64,000 nt of DNA from assembly GCA_029747015.1 (NCBI GenBank), contig JAKOGI010002456.1, positions 5,001 through 69,000 of the forward strand. Direction: 5' to 3'. Made by a program: the position numbers and the translations under genes. A model generated the notes under the pieces. It saw only the letters and a list, made by a program, of their open reading frames with translations, was not told where the DNA came from and searched no databases. The stretch comes from Carnegiea gigantea (Eukaryota; Streptophyta; Magnoliopsida; Caryophyllales; Cactaceae). The first letter of the stretch is position 1, and every line of letters begins with the position of its first letter. Shown here in pieces: positions 12,530 through 23,777 of the stretch.

Positions 12530-12808
12530 CCATTAGTAATAAAAAAAGCTTTCCAAAATACACTAAGGAATATTAGGTCCTGATCACTGACTATTCCTTG
12601 TTATATCCCATCTATCTTAAATACATGTTTTGTGTATGCTTCTGCAACCCACCGAGCAATTTAAGAGTGACCCAAGGGAATGAAGCGACCTTACTTTAAC
12701 AACCGATCCACTATGACTATAATTACTTCTTACCTCTGGACCTTAGTTATCCATCTGTAATTCTATATTTTTCCAAGCATTTTATGGAATAGGAAGAGAG
12801 TCTAGCAG

Positions 12809-13395
12809 ACAGCAAAGCTCGGCAAAGTTGATCCGACATGATTAACGACCTAAAACTGACACGAAGTTAAGTGGGTTTGGATAAAAATTTTCAATTCGTT
12901 TAATTAAATGGGTTGACACGTTTAACCCGTTTAATTAAATGGATTAGGTTCAGATAGAGACTTTTGACACGAAAAAGTATCTGTTTAACTGGTTTAATTA
13001 GATGGGTTAAATAAGTCAACTCACTTTTCCATTTGTCATTTACACGTTTACCTTTTTATTAGATGATTAATAATACAAAAATTTTTTTAAAAATGTGAAT
13101 TATGATGAATCAGAAAAGTTTTAGAGATTAATTGTTTAATGTGATGTATGAAAACTTAATTTTTGACTTTATGTATTTACGTATTAGTTGAAAATGTTAA
13201 ATACGTAAGTGAGTAATTAATTGACTAAACTCAGCTTGTTTATCTTAAATGTGTTAAGTGGGTCAACCCATTTAAAAATTAAATGGGTACAGGTCAAGAT
13301 TTTTCAACCAGTTTAATAAACGGGTTAAGTTCAGATTGAGAAACTCTTAACCTTTTAAATTTGACACAAACACGAACTTGACCTCTTATCCAGCT
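12809..13395. mobile_element. AT-rich non-autonomous insert in integrase remnant
   Basis: The 587-bp insert is flanked by CTAGCAG on both sides (12802-12808 and 13396-13402), which fits a 7-bp target-site duplication. Its ends contain AGCTCGGCAAAG and TTATCCAGCT, weak inverted repeats. Inside are many AAATGGGTT / AACCCGTTTAATT words, including a near-palindrome around 13257-13288. The integrase reading pattern continues across it. Superfamily not assigned. Confidence 0.55.
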
Positions 13396-13620
13396 CTAGC
13401 AGGTAGCAGTAAGCAACATGCTCACTTTTGTTCCATTGGCACACATCACAATATCTAATATATCGCTTATGTCATTCTAACGGTTCTTCTAACAGAGTAG
13501 GGCAGGGACTTTGCGGATAGTAGGCATTCATGCTTGAATACCCTTCAATAAGGGAATATGGCCATTTAATTCTGTGACTTCAAGCTATTTCTCAGTACTA
13601 CTTCCATTTTCTCTTGAGTT

Positions 13621-14713
13621 GGCATTTGATGAGGATATAATGTCTGTAACTGTGTGGGAAGTGGTTGACTTTGTAATACCCTAACCTATATGTCATTAAT
13701 TCGGGCCTCACCTTTTCGACCTAATTATTTAGTACCCTCACCGTTGGAAGGGAAAAAACTGAAGGCTTAAAATTTGAATTTTCGATGACATGCTAAGGTG
13801 GTTTAACTTAAATGGTGAAAATGGTAACTGACACCCATGACTAACCAATTTATAGTTTTGGATTTCCTGTTGTTAGACTAGCATCAATATATAAAACATT
13901 AAAAAAAAGTTTCTATTAAGCATCCCTCTTTCATCCCAAAACAATTCCAGTCTTTCTCATTAAGCTCCATTACTGCAGTTTCATTGCAGCTTAGTTTGAA
14001 GTAGAGGTCAAGATCGTTCATATCTAAATTCGAGGAAAATCTCAAAGGCAAAGGCAAATCGTTATTTTCGATTCTCGCCTACCATTGGATTTTTTGCCAC
14101 TTCATTGTCTTTCTGAAGCTAATTTAACTCATATGATGGTCTATAAGAATAGAGGGGTCTAGTAACTCTTGGTGTAGGTCTCCCCAGTGCTTGCACAACA
14201 CTACACTACAATACTAAATTTCAAAATCTGCAACAAACTCAAGTTGACCCTATTATAAGTGTTGTAATTATGGTGAGTTTGTGAAGTGAGCAGCTCCAAA
14301 GGGAAAGATTTGTGAAGCTAAGACAGGCAGTCGTGCACCTAACATGATGCAAAGCATTCGAGATGTCATAGGAGATGAAAATCAGAGCATGTCGATTTAA
14401 ATCTGGAAGGAAGTGAAAGGGACAAAGATGGTAATGAAGCTAATGGAAACAAGGACTTATGTTGCTCTAAAAATGTTGATTGCTCTATATGTTGTGGTTT
14501 GTATCTTTATTATGATATTGTCAATGAAATCAGAAGATTTGGGAAGGGCAATGTGTATTGGACTGGTTTGGCAAATGTATGTAAGTTGTTAATGAATCAA
14601 CTCCTATGTACTGATTATGTTTTCAGGCATTGAAATTGGCTCCATTTGTCATATGTTCAACCTGTTTGTTAATTAATATGAATGTTTACTTTGAATCAAA
14701 TTAGTAATGAAGC
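13621..14713. other. Unassigned sequence
   Basis: No gene or repeat assigned. A short open stretch near 14455-14575 reads on the plus strand with several cysteines (CCSKNVDCSICCG) and could be a fragment of a real exon, ending at a GTAAG at 14581, but I do not recognise the protein and the frame is not supported on either side. Confidence 0.3.
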
Positions 14714-15767
14714 TGTAATCACAAATTACAAATCTAAATGAATTAGACAAGAATTTGGATACAAGATTGAATTTTGTATTGATTTGAATGTGTGGGTGGG
14801 TACAATCTCTATGAATACAATGATCATCTAATTCTATCTCCTTTTTTGGATGGATTTTTCAATCTTTAAATCAAGGGGGTAGGGTCCTATTTATAGGACA
14901 GCATCCCCCTCTCCATAGGCGGAGCCATGTTAGGGCAAGGGGGTCAATTAACCCCCATCTTTTTGGGGAAAAAAATTAAATGTGGGATGTTTTTGTGGAT
15001 AAGAAAAATAGATATATATTAATTAGTTCATATGCACACATCATAGGAGTGCATAGCAGGGTGGTGGTTGCCCCTTGCTTTGGGTGGGAGGTCCCTAGTT
15101 CGATTCTTTGTTCCGCCTTTTCTAGTTTTTTTTAGGGGAGGAAGTGTCCTTTAATTTTTCCAATCTCGCCCCCCTTGCTTAAAATCCTGGCTCCGCTAGT
15201 GCCCCTCTCCCTTAAAAGTTAAGATGGGTCTTGACTTGGGTTTTGGGCGTGGACCTTTCAATGAGGCCTCACTTTGGACTGCTTTGACTTTCATTTGCTT
15301 TGACTTTGACTTTGACTTTGACTTTAACTTGGGAGTCTCCCGGGTTTAGGCTGAGTATTGACTTAGAAGTTGCCTCGAGCTTTGACCGGACGTTGACTTG
15401 AGAGCCGTTTGACGTTTGACTTGGGAGTCGATCTAGGCCTTGACCTTTGACTTCGATTTAGGCACTGACTTTTGACTTTGACTTTGACTTTGACCTAGTT
15501 TCGACCGCACTTTGATTTGGACGTTGTTCGGGCTTCAGGTTGTGACTTGACTTGGTAGTCATCTTAGCCCTTGATTTGGACTTCGTCTTGAGTTCTGAGT
15601 AAGCCTTGACTTGGAAGTCATTTGGGCTTCGTCTTGAGCTTGACTTGAGAGTTTTTTGGGCCTAATTTGTTTGTCTTTTAGACCTGATTAAATTAATTAA
15701 AAGGGTTGGCCCACATAATTAATTTTATTTTATTTGGTACGACACAAATAAATTTTTAGTGCCTACA
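14714..15767 (-). repeat. 3' LTR of the Tat-type element, with MITE insert
   Basis: Starts TGTAATCACAAATTAC and ends TTTTTAGTGCCTACA on the plus strand. About 758 bp once the MITE and its duplicated target are removed. Matches 21571-22264 along its length. It contains roughly twenty TTGAC words between 15226 and 15640, including a GACTTT hexamer run at 15300-15325. Confidence 0.9.
14915..15201 (+). mobile_element. MITE, GGCGGAGCC-ended family, copy 2, 9-bp TSD
   Basis: Inserted in the LTR at 14714-15767. A perfect 9-bp target-site duplication CCCCTCTCC flanks it at 14906-14914 and 15202-15210. The ends ATAGGCGGAGCCA and TGGCTCCGCTAGTG are imperfect inverted repeats. A 9-bp duplication is the usual signature of Mutator-like transposition. 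Inside, GGGAGGTCCCTAGTTCGATT resembles a tRNA B box. It is 287 bp and non-coding. Confidence 0.9.
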
Positions 15768-15786
15768 AATTGCCCCCTCGAGACTA
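15768..15786 (-). other. Polypurine tract of the Tat-type element
   Basis: Read on the minus strand the sequence is CTCGAGGGGGCAATT directly before the TG of the 3' LTR. This is the expected position and composition for the plus-strand primer. Confidence 0.75.
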
Positions 15787-17886
15787 GGTCACGTACGAGA
15801 CTTGTCGTTTAAGCGTGACTGACATCTCGATTTCCTTCTATCATAGTTCATGATAAATACCTTGAATGAAATTTCAATACACTTTGATTGCCTCTTTCTT
15901 TTTTTGAAAATATTGAGCAAATGACAATTTTTTGTCAAAGAATTAGAAAAAAAAAAGTTGGACCATGTAAGTCTAGCCCTTCTCATTTTCGAATGCAAGC
16001 CTGACCTGCTCTTTACTCCTCTCTTCTTTTTCCTTTTTGTGGCACCTAGACTGGCCCAAACGTGCTTCTCTTTTCCTTCTTCTCTTTTTTTTCTCTGTCC
16101 TCACACATGGGCTGGGTCAGTGTTTGATTTGCTTTTGCCCAGAGCCTAGACCGGCTTCATTTAAGTGACACGTGAGGCCTCCTTCTCTCCTTCTTCTTTT
16201 GTGAGGGGACCTAGCCCATTTTTGTCCCTTCTTTTTTGTTTACATGCGTGGGCGGGGCTCAGCCTGCTTCATTTCATTTAAGTGATCACATGAGGGGCAC
16301 GTGATCTGTCCGGCTTCATTGTCTTCTCGCGTGGGCCAGGCCCATCCTGTTTCCCCTCTTCTCTCTTTTTTTTAATTTCCTTTTCGCCTGGGTTGGACTC
16401 GTCTTCAACTTCTTACTTCCTTACTTTTTTTCCTCACGGCCTAGTGCCCGTTCCACTTCACTTACACCCCACGTGCGGTGCACGTGATGCACAGTTCCTC
16501 TTCTCCTTCTACCTTTGAGCAACAGAACCTAGATTTTCGAAACCCTCTGGTCTTGCACCGCCACCAGCCCCCTTTGCTCTATAGCTGCTGCTGGTTTAGA
16601 GTGGGTGTCCTCCCCCTACAAAGCTTGATCATTTCACCACCATTTTCGGTCCTGGTGACCATCAAAGGTACCACATTTCTCCACTTTTTCTTCTTCGTTT
16701 CTTTTTTTTTTGCTGGGCAAAGGTCTATTGCCCCCTTTTCTTCATTGTAACATAGTAAACCCCCCGCGTTCCTGGGTTGGATGCGTGATTTTTGTTAGAA
16801 GATGCCGTACCAAAATGCTAACTTTTGCTAGAGCATGACACATATAACAGAGCAAAGCTCTATTGCCAGGCAAAGCTCCATCAAAGGTAGCTGAAGAGAG
16901 AAATGGGATTGAGATTGGGATTGCACGGTATGTAGAATAGAGCAAAGCTCTATTGCATGGCACGTTTCTTTTCGTTTCTTTGTTTCCTACTGTCAGATTT
17001 GTTGACAAGTTTGGGTTGGTGCTATGTGGGCTGAAGAGAGAGAAATAGCAACCACTATGCTTTATTTTCTTCCCCCCATTTTTTTCCCCTTGTTTTGGGT
17101 TGATTTTTGTTAAAAGGTGTTGCCTTTGATCCTTATTTGTTTGATTTTCCGTGTGACAAATAGAGGAGTTGGTCTTCTTTGCCTTTTGGGTTGAGTGTGA
17201 ATCCATTGAACATTTAAAGTAGTGGACTGTCCGACCTTTAACGTAGGGCATAGAATTTACGACCAATTATTACCACTTTCTTCACTATTTGCATGTTAAT
17301 GCTCCTGCTACTATTTAGGGCTTCATACTTTAGCCTTGATCCACTTCCTTTGAATATAAGAGTCAAGTCCTTTTTTTTTGGGTGGATTGGGTAGCCGAAA
17401 TACATCCAAGTGCCAACCTTTAGGAGTAAAGACAATAATTTTCTTCTCTTTTTCTCGTTGCTTTTATGGCCAAGCTGCGTATAGAAATGAGGAATTTCTT
17501 CTTGCTCAATTAGTCCTATGGTGCTTGCTTGTAACTTAGCCTTTATTAAAATCTGCAATGTTGTGTTTTGAAGGGCTTGTCAATTTTATTTTATTTTTGA
17601 TATGAGTAATAAAGATGGAGACTTTGGCTGAAATGAATTCAAAGGAAGCCACTGAAAAGTCTTCTCATGTCTACTTGTGCCGTCGTAATGTCGCATTCAT
17701 TTCTCATGTCACATTTTCTCGTGTCGCATTTTCTCGTGTCGCAACGTTGTGCTTATTTGTTGAAAGGTGACTTTTTTTAAAAAAAAAAATCGGCGCAATG
17801 TTGTGCTTACTTGTCGAAAAGTCGCATTTTTTTGTGTATGCCAAGACCTCCTTTTTCGTTGCATTATTGTTACTTGTGCAGGTCAT
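15787..17886 (-). other. Noncoding interior of the Tat-type element
   Basis: Pyrimidine-rich on the plus strand, especially 16000-16760. Short open frames exist on both strands but none shows a retroelement domain or a known cellular domain. This is where pol would lie in a full element, and I see none of it. Confidence 0.5.
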
Positions 17887-18760
17887 GAAGCTATTTGAAG
17901 AACCATTTGCGAAACGGTTTGCCGCTAGGCCTTTGGTGCCTGGAACGGATACCTACACGTCTAAGAGTGGTACAAAGATTTAAAGAACCATTTTGTGAAA
18001 CAGTTCGCCGTTAGGCCTTTGGTGCCTAGAATGGATACCTATAAGCATGAAAGTGGTATGAAGACTTGAAGAACCACTTGCAAAACGCTTTGCCGCTAGG
18101 CCTTTGGTGCCTAGAACGGATACCTATACACATGAAAGTGGTATGAAGACTTGAAGAACCACTTGCGAAATGGTTCGCTGCTAGGCCTTTGGTGCCTAGA
18201 ACGGTTACCTATACGCATGAAAGCGGTATGAAAACTTGAAGAAGCACTTGCGAAATGGTTTACAGCTTTTGGTGTCTAGAACGGATACCTGTATGCATGA
18301 AAGTAGTATGAAGACTTGAAGGACCACTTGCGAAATGATTTGCCGTTAAGCGTTTGGTGCCTAGAACGGATACCTATACGCATGAAAGTAGTATGAAGAC
18401 TTGAAGAACCATTTGCGAAATGGTTCGCCGCTAGGCCTTTTGATGCCTAGAGTGGAAACGTATACGCCTAAAGTGGTTTGGAGACTTGAAGAACCACTTG
18501 CAAACGCAATTTCCTCGTTAGACCTTTTAGGGCCTAAAACGGGATCGTACACGCCCAAAAAGTGGTATGAAGGCTCGAGGAACCACTTACAAACGCAATT
18601 TTACTGTTAGGCCTTTTGAGGCCTAAAATGGGATCGTACATGCCCAAAAAGTGGTATGAAGGTTTGAGGAACTACTTGCGAATACGATTTCACCGTTAGG
18701 CCTTTTGAAGCCTAAAACGGGATCGTACACGCCCAAAGTGGTACAAATCGCAAAGAGCTG
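17887..18760 (-). repeat. Tandem array of about ten 80-89 bp units
   Basis: Units begin at GAACC-type words at about 17900, 17985, 18071, 18156, 18241, 18321, 18406, 18491, 18580 and 18669. The spacing is mostly 85 bp, with one 80 and two 89. Early units share TAGGCCTTTGGTGCCTAGAA then GATACCTATA; the last three change to a GGGATCGTACACGCCC version. The core GGCCTTT(T)GGTGCC is a small palindrome. The array lies between gag and the 3' LTR, the position where Tat-lineage elements often carry tandem repeats. Confidence 0.9.
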
Positions 18761-18984
18761 CTTGCCGACAGAAAGGTGATGTCTTTGATCTCTTTCTTTC
18801 ATGCCTCCCTTTTCTGTATGATGTGTTTGACTGCGCTTGGTGATTTGCTGACCAAGCTGCCTACGTACTTATTGGCACTTGCAGTTCTCAATAAGATCAA
18901 GTCATCACGTAGTTCAACTAAGCATCCTTTTTTTCCATTTGTTTTGCCGTTCACAGTTTATACTCTTACGGGTTAGGAGTAGTA

Positions 18985-19245
18985 TAACGATTTTGGTTTA
19001 AGTGAACAGTTTAGGCTCTTATTCAGGAGCGAGCGTGTTCTTGGTGTGTGTGAACAGTTTAGTCTCTTGTTCAGGAGCCTATGAACAGTTTAGACTCTTG
19101 TTCGATAGCGGACTTTTTTTTTTCTTTTTTTAAGGTTGTGGTGAACAGTTTAGGCTCTTATTCAGGAGCTTTATTGGTTTGACATGAACCTTGAGTGCGT
19201 GTCTTTTTTTTGTGGTGAACAGTTTAAGCTCTTGTCCAAGAGCTA
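18985..19245 (-). repeat. Five interspersed copies of a ~29-bp motif
   Basis: GTGAACAGTTTAGGCTCTTA then TTCAGGAGC and variants occur near 19000, 19047, 19081, 19141 and 19214, separated by unrelated spacers of variable length. They lie between the end of gag and the 85-bp array. Function unknown. Confidence 0.8.
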
Positions 19246-19258
19246 ATCCAGCATTTCC

Positions 19259-21436
19259 TCAAGGGAAGTCAGTGACATCTTGGCTTGCATCGCAACTGGA
19301 AGAAGCTTGCTCCGTAGTTCTTTCTTTTGAACTGACCCCAGCCCTATGGCTAGTGAGAACTAAGACACATCTCTTTACTTTTAACGAGTTATCCACCTTC
19401 AAATCCAAAGTGGAAACACGCTTCATGCGTGAAGGAATTGAACTTTGGATTTCATTTAGTTCGCCAAGGCGGCTGAACACTAAATCCTTCTTTTGGGAAG
19501 GCGTGAGTTTGATAACGTCTCGCCTATCTTGATTCTAGCCAAGACCGAGGGTTTAGGATGCTCATCCTTCTTCAACCTATAGAAGACAGAAGGTTTTGGG
19601 GTTTTGTGCTTTCCTAACCTACTAAGCACAGAAGGGCCAGCAGGGCATTGGAGCGACATTGACGGCTGCAATTTGTCGAACACCGACATCTTCGAATTGG
19701 TTTTAGTATTTACACCCTCATCATTATCAACCTCCTCGGCTGTGACATGGTTAGTTTCCGGTATTTTATCCAAATCTAAAATGATTCGTCCTTCCCTAGC
19801 CAGTTGCATGATACGTTCCTTGAGTGTAATGTACTTTTCAAGAGGGTGACTAATGACTCTATGGTTCCGACAGTATTTGGGGTCGGCGGTCCTCCCAGCT
19901 TCCTCTGGACGCTTTGGCTCGAACAATTCGATGATGCTCTTCTCAAGCAAGTCATCTGGCATGCCTGAAAAATCTGAGTCAGGAAATGGATACTTCTTTT
20001 CCTGAAGCTCTTTTAATGTGGGACGCTTCTTTGTCGCAACCTTGAACGACGAGCTTTTCTTGACCCCTATTTTTGGCTTTCCTGTAATGCAAATTGGCTG
20101 ACTTGTGGAAGTGGACATCGCTTCTTTGGTCGTGCTCTTAGAAAAGTTAACATTTTTCTCGAAGTCAATGTTGTCCTTCCTTGATTCAGTAGAATAGAAG
20201 GAGTTGCCGCAATGACTAACTATAGTCACCTCCATGTCATGTACCTTGGTCGCCAATTCTTGAAAAGTCCTAGGTTTGCTCATTTATGGGGCGTACAGCA
20301 AGTCCAAGTGCATGCCTTGAGTGCACATTTCGACCGCAGACGCTTCAGATAGCCGATCCTTGCACTCGAGGCTAAGTGCGCGCCAGCGGCTGGTGTAGTC
20401 AAAATCTGGCTTATCTTTTTACTGTTTTGTGTTTGTCAGCTCAGTCATACTGACAGTGCACTGAGTGCTATAGAACCTGTTGAGAAACTCTTGCTCCATT
20501 TGTTCCCAACTGTCAATGGATTCAGGCTCTAGATCCGTATACCAGTCAAAGGCAATACCTTTCAATGTCCTGATGAACTGTTTCACCATGAGGTCGCCAT
20601 CAGTTCTAACATTGTTGCATGTCTCGATGAAATGGGCAACATGCTGTTTTGGGTTACCTTTCCCACCAAACTGTTGGAACTTGGTGGGTTGGTAACCATG
20701 GGGCATGCGAAGAGCATCCACCCTCTTAGTGTAAGGATTGGTGTATAGGTGAGTTTTGTTCGAACCTCCACCTAGCTGCGCCTTAACTGCATCTGCTATC
20801 AAGTCCTGGATTTGCTCAATAGTCATTGATCTAGAGGACTTGACATTTTTAAACGTAACGCCTTTCTTTGGTTGCTTCTCATTGTCAGAAGCCTTAGTGT
20901 GGACGAATATTTTTTCTAAGTCCTCACTTTTCTGAGTCTTTTGTAGAAGATTGAGCACGCGATTTTCCTAACTTCCTAGTCAGCTTAGCAATCTTTTCTT
21001 CTTGAAACATGATGCGCGCTTCCTTTTCTTCATTCTCCCTGGTGAGTTTTTGTAGGATGGCCTTCATGTTAGTCATCTCCTCTTCCAGAGTGGTTGTGCC
21101 TATCATGATGGTTGGCATGACAATAGTTTTGGAGGACTCAACTTCAGTTTCTGACATGTGCCCCCTCTTTGGTGAGGGCAAAGAAGAGTTACTGCTATAG
21201 TAGTCTTCAACCTCACAGACTGGAGACTGAAGCTGGAGGTTTTGAATTCCATCCATCCTAGAGGGTGCATTTTGCTGCGTCTTCAAACCTTGGAGTTTGG
21301 ATGGGGCTGGCGTAGTTTGCCTAGCAATGTTCGGCGCAGTAGCTTTCTCCATACTCCTAGTCTTCATTGTGTGCGCGTGCTTGCTAGAAGTAACGCTCAC
21401 TTCACAGAATCTACGAGAGAGAGATCCCGCGTTCAT
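19259..21436 (-). pseudogene. gag of the Tat-type element, frameshifted
   Basis: Four minus-strand segments make one decayed gag: 20924-21436 (ends in a charged coiled coil EEEMTNMKAILQKLTREN), 20419-20958 (capsid-like retrotransposon gag domain, with GKGNPKQHVAHFIETC and FDWYTDLEPESI then FLNRFYST), 19480-20283 (FQELATKVHDMEV, then CRNHRVISHPLEKYITLKER, a pattern common in Tat-type Gag), and 19259-19480 (C-terminal basic run IPSRMKR). The segments overlap or abut in different frames, so at least two frameshifts and some stops separate them. The protein would form the particle that packages the element RNA. No zinc knuckle was spotted. Not expected to yield full-length Gag as it stands. Confidence 0.85.
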
Positions 21437-21548
21437 CTTCTTCGAAGCTTACGCAGCAACGCTCTTCGTGGCCATGTCTTCGTTGAAGATGATGTTCTTG
21501 TGACTTGAAAGTCTTGATCTTTAGGAGAGAGAGATGAGAGGTAGAGAT

Positions 21549-21570
21549 GTCCCACCGAGCGTGCCAAATT
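21549..21570 (-). other. Primer-binding site of the Tat-type element
   Basis: The minus-strand sequence immediately inside the 5' LTR is AATTTGGCACGCTCGGTGGG. The position directly after the CA end of the LTR and the TGGCAC start fit a tRNA primer site. I did not assign the tRNA. Confidence 0.65.
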
Positions 21571-22264
21571 TGTAAACACAAGTTTCAAATCTATAATGAA
21601 TTAGGCAGGAATTTGGACACAAGATTGAATTTTGTATTGATTCAAATGTATGGGTACAATCTCTATGAATACAATGATCTTCTAATTCTATCTCCTTTTT
21701 TGGATGGATTTTCCAACCTTTGAATCAAGGGGAGTAGGCCTTAACTTGGGTTTTGGGCCTAGGCCTTTCAATTAGGCCTCACTTTAGATTGCTTTGACTT
21801 TCATTTGCTTTGACTTTGATTTTGACTTTGATTTGGGAGTCTCCCGGGTTTGGGCCGAGCATTGACTTAGAAGTCGCCTCGAGCTTTGATCAGATATTTA
21901 CTTGAGAGCCGTTTGATACTTGACTTAGGAGTCGATCTAGGCCTTGAACTTTGACTTTGATTTAGGCCCTGATCTTTGACTTTAACTTTGACCTGGTTTC
22001 GACCATGCATTGACTTGGACGTTGTTTGGACTTTAGGTCATGACTTGACTTGGTAGTCGTCTTGAGCCTTGATTCGGACTTCACCTTGAGTTTTGACTGA
22101 GCCTTGATATGGAAGTCATTTGGGCTTCATCTTAGGCTTGAATTGAGAGTCTTTTGGGCCTGATTTATGAGTTTTTTTGGGGCTGATTAAATTAATTAAA
22201 AGCATAGGCCATATAATTAATTTATTGTTTTTGGTACGGCAGGAGTAAATTTTTATTGCCTACA
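21571..22264 (-). repeat. 5' LTR of the Tat-type element
   Basis: 694 bp, from TGTAAACACAAGTTTC to TTTTATTGCCTACA on the plus strand. It is a direct repeat of 14714-15767 without the MITE. The part nearest the outer end (U3, about 21780-22150) holds about ten TTGAC words, the core of the plant W box. Confidence 0.9.
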
Positions 22265-22509
22265 AAAGCAAAAGACATTAACATGAATTTTAAGTGGAGA
22301 ATATTAATATTGTCTGCATTGAACCAAGTACATAATTAACAAATCAGTTAACCAACAAAAAAGCAAATTGGTAGCATCTATTGGGAAACAATAAAAAGAA
22401 TTCATCCCACAAAAGACATGATAAGCCATAGAAATCTTTAGGTTCATACCATAATGGGTTAAGATCTAAGCTCAACATTTCTTCCTGGTCCCAAAAACTT
22501 GTCTTAATT

Positions 22510-23690
22510 ATATAGTTGTTTCAAATTACACACTGAACTTCAAATGACATGCATTGATAAGCTTCAGAGGTAGTGGTTGGATGACTTAGGTTGGCTAGAT
22601 GTCTGAGGGTAGGTGGACAACTGCACATAGATGCTGAGTTGTGTTGCTTCCTTGGCCTTTCTATGGGTCCCTGCCCCTCTCCATTGCTATCAAAGGGGGG
22701 CTTCATTTTCCCAACTATCTTGGAAGGCCTATTCCCTTGACCTTCACAAGTGGTTGAATTATGGTGTAGTCCTCCAAACTTTTTGTACCTAATAGTTTTG
22801 CTTCTTTTGTGTTACATTACGTCCTTAACTCCTTAGGTCCCCTCTTTCTTTCTTTCGCTATTGGTCCTCTCTTCAATGTAGTAAAAAAGTGGATCAAGTA
22901 AGGGCCATTGGGATTTGGGTTAGAACCTCTCATCTGAATTGGAATCACTTCATTGTAAGTTGCTTTGCACATCTTAACTAAGTAATATAGGTTATATAGC
23001 CTTCTAATTTGTAGTTAAGCCTCCCGTTGCTCACAGACACAAAACCCCTTGCCTCAAGTCGATAGGATAGTTGGTTCCTTGATTGTCTATGACATTAAAA
23101 GCCATGGATCCGTTAGGCTATATATCACACAGCTAAGCCCCCATTCTTATCTTCTTTAGCTCATCTTTCACAGAAAGCATATGTTTTCCCTTCTAATCGT
23201 TAGCTTCTTTCTTCCTTTGCACAACCCAACTAACCACAAAACCTTCTAATGAGGTTATAATTGGCTTCTTTCACAATTTATGAATGATATTGTTAGATGT
23301 TTCAACAAAGTCTGTATGGTTATTGGAGCTTTGTGTTCGAGATCAAACAAATACCTACATCAGTGTTGCTTTGGCTCTCTAAGAAACCAAGCATGAGCTA
23401 CTCTACTGGCTTCTTGTAGTATTCCATTGTCATGTCATGCTCACAGATATTGTATGCATTAGCAGCTTTCTAAAGAAGCACCTTCAACTCGAGCCAGGAA
23501 ATCTTCTTTTCATGTTTTTCTCTAAATGACCCACCATTGGACGGGTGACATTATTGTTTCTAGCATTTATGGTGGCCACGCCTATAATCATCTCTCTTAG
23601 CTCAAGAATTGAAGCACCATGAGTAGCAAGACCTTGGTACGTGTTGGGCATTATTTTTAACAAATTGTCCACTAGTTTGCTCATGTTGAA
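22510..23690 (-). pseudogene. MULE (MuDR-type) transposase remnant
   Basis: The minus-strand open piece at 23484-23684 ends VGHLEKNMKRRFPGSS, and the next ~100 bases continue KAANAYNICEHDM and MEYYKKPVE in a shifted frame. This order (HL..N.KRRF.G, then KAANAY) is typical of plant Mutator-like transposases. Further left, 22521-22706 reads KPPFDSNGEGQGPIERPRKQ, like the basic tail after the SWIM zinc finger. Between them are stops and frameshifts. It lies between the Tat LTR (ends 22264) and the copia LTR (starts 23778). The catalytic D and E residues were not placed. Confidence 0.6.
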
Positions 23691-23777
23691 GATTAGCTTT
23701 AGTTATCAATGTTTGTAGACTACCTTTGACCTTGCTAGTTTCCTTTAATATCAATTATGTGCTGGATTGTAGGATCC

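Larger units (their letters stand above)
11905..13620 (-). pseudogene. Ty3/gypsy integrase remnant, split by two inserts
   Basis: Read on the minus strand this is a decayed integrase in three pieces. The first (13403-13620) has a zinc-binding tail with the run DVCQWNKSEHVA in a broken frame. The second (12590-12800) has the catalytic core pattern VDRLLK, then RFIPLGHS, then KIDGI. The third (11905-12245) has DGQT-VVNRCLE, YPHGWS and MTPYEVTYEQP followed by a basic C-terminal stretch. The three pieces are colinear with a normal integrase once the inserts at 12273-12529 and 12809-13395 are removed. Many stops and frameshifts; no LTRs located. The family is recognised from general Ty3/gypsy integrase features. 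Confidence 0.7.
14714..22264 (-). mobile_element. Tat-type Ty3/gypsy LTR retrotransposon, gag only, no pol
   Basis: A 7.55-kb element bounded by direct LTRs (14714-15767 and 21571-22264) with TG...CA ends and flanks GAAGC / AAAGC (4 of 5 bases, a decayed 5-bp TSD). Going leftward: 5' LTR, primer-binding site, gag (about 21436-19259), noncoding DNA with repeats, a polypurine tract, 3' LTR. No protease, reverse transcriptase, RNase H or integrase pattern was found in the 3.5 kb between gag and the 3' LTR, so it would need a helper. Gag itself has frameshifts. Tat-lineage elements typically have a long 3' untranslated region with tandem repeats, as here. Lineage assigned from gag character and the repeats; confirm with an HMM of Gag. 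Confidence 0.85.

Noticed and set aside
14455..14640. Cysteine-containing plus-strand stretch as an exon
   Set aside because: No family recognised, no supporting exons either side, and the frame ends at a stop soon after the possible donor.
15295..15330. GACTTT hexamer run considered as telomere-like or satellite repeat
   Set aside because: Short and restricted to the LTR; plant telomere repeat is TTTAGGG.
17887..18760. Regular repeats looked at as a CRISPR-like array
   Set aside because: Units are contiguous 80-89 bp tandem repeats without unique spacers, inside a plant LTR retrotransposon.
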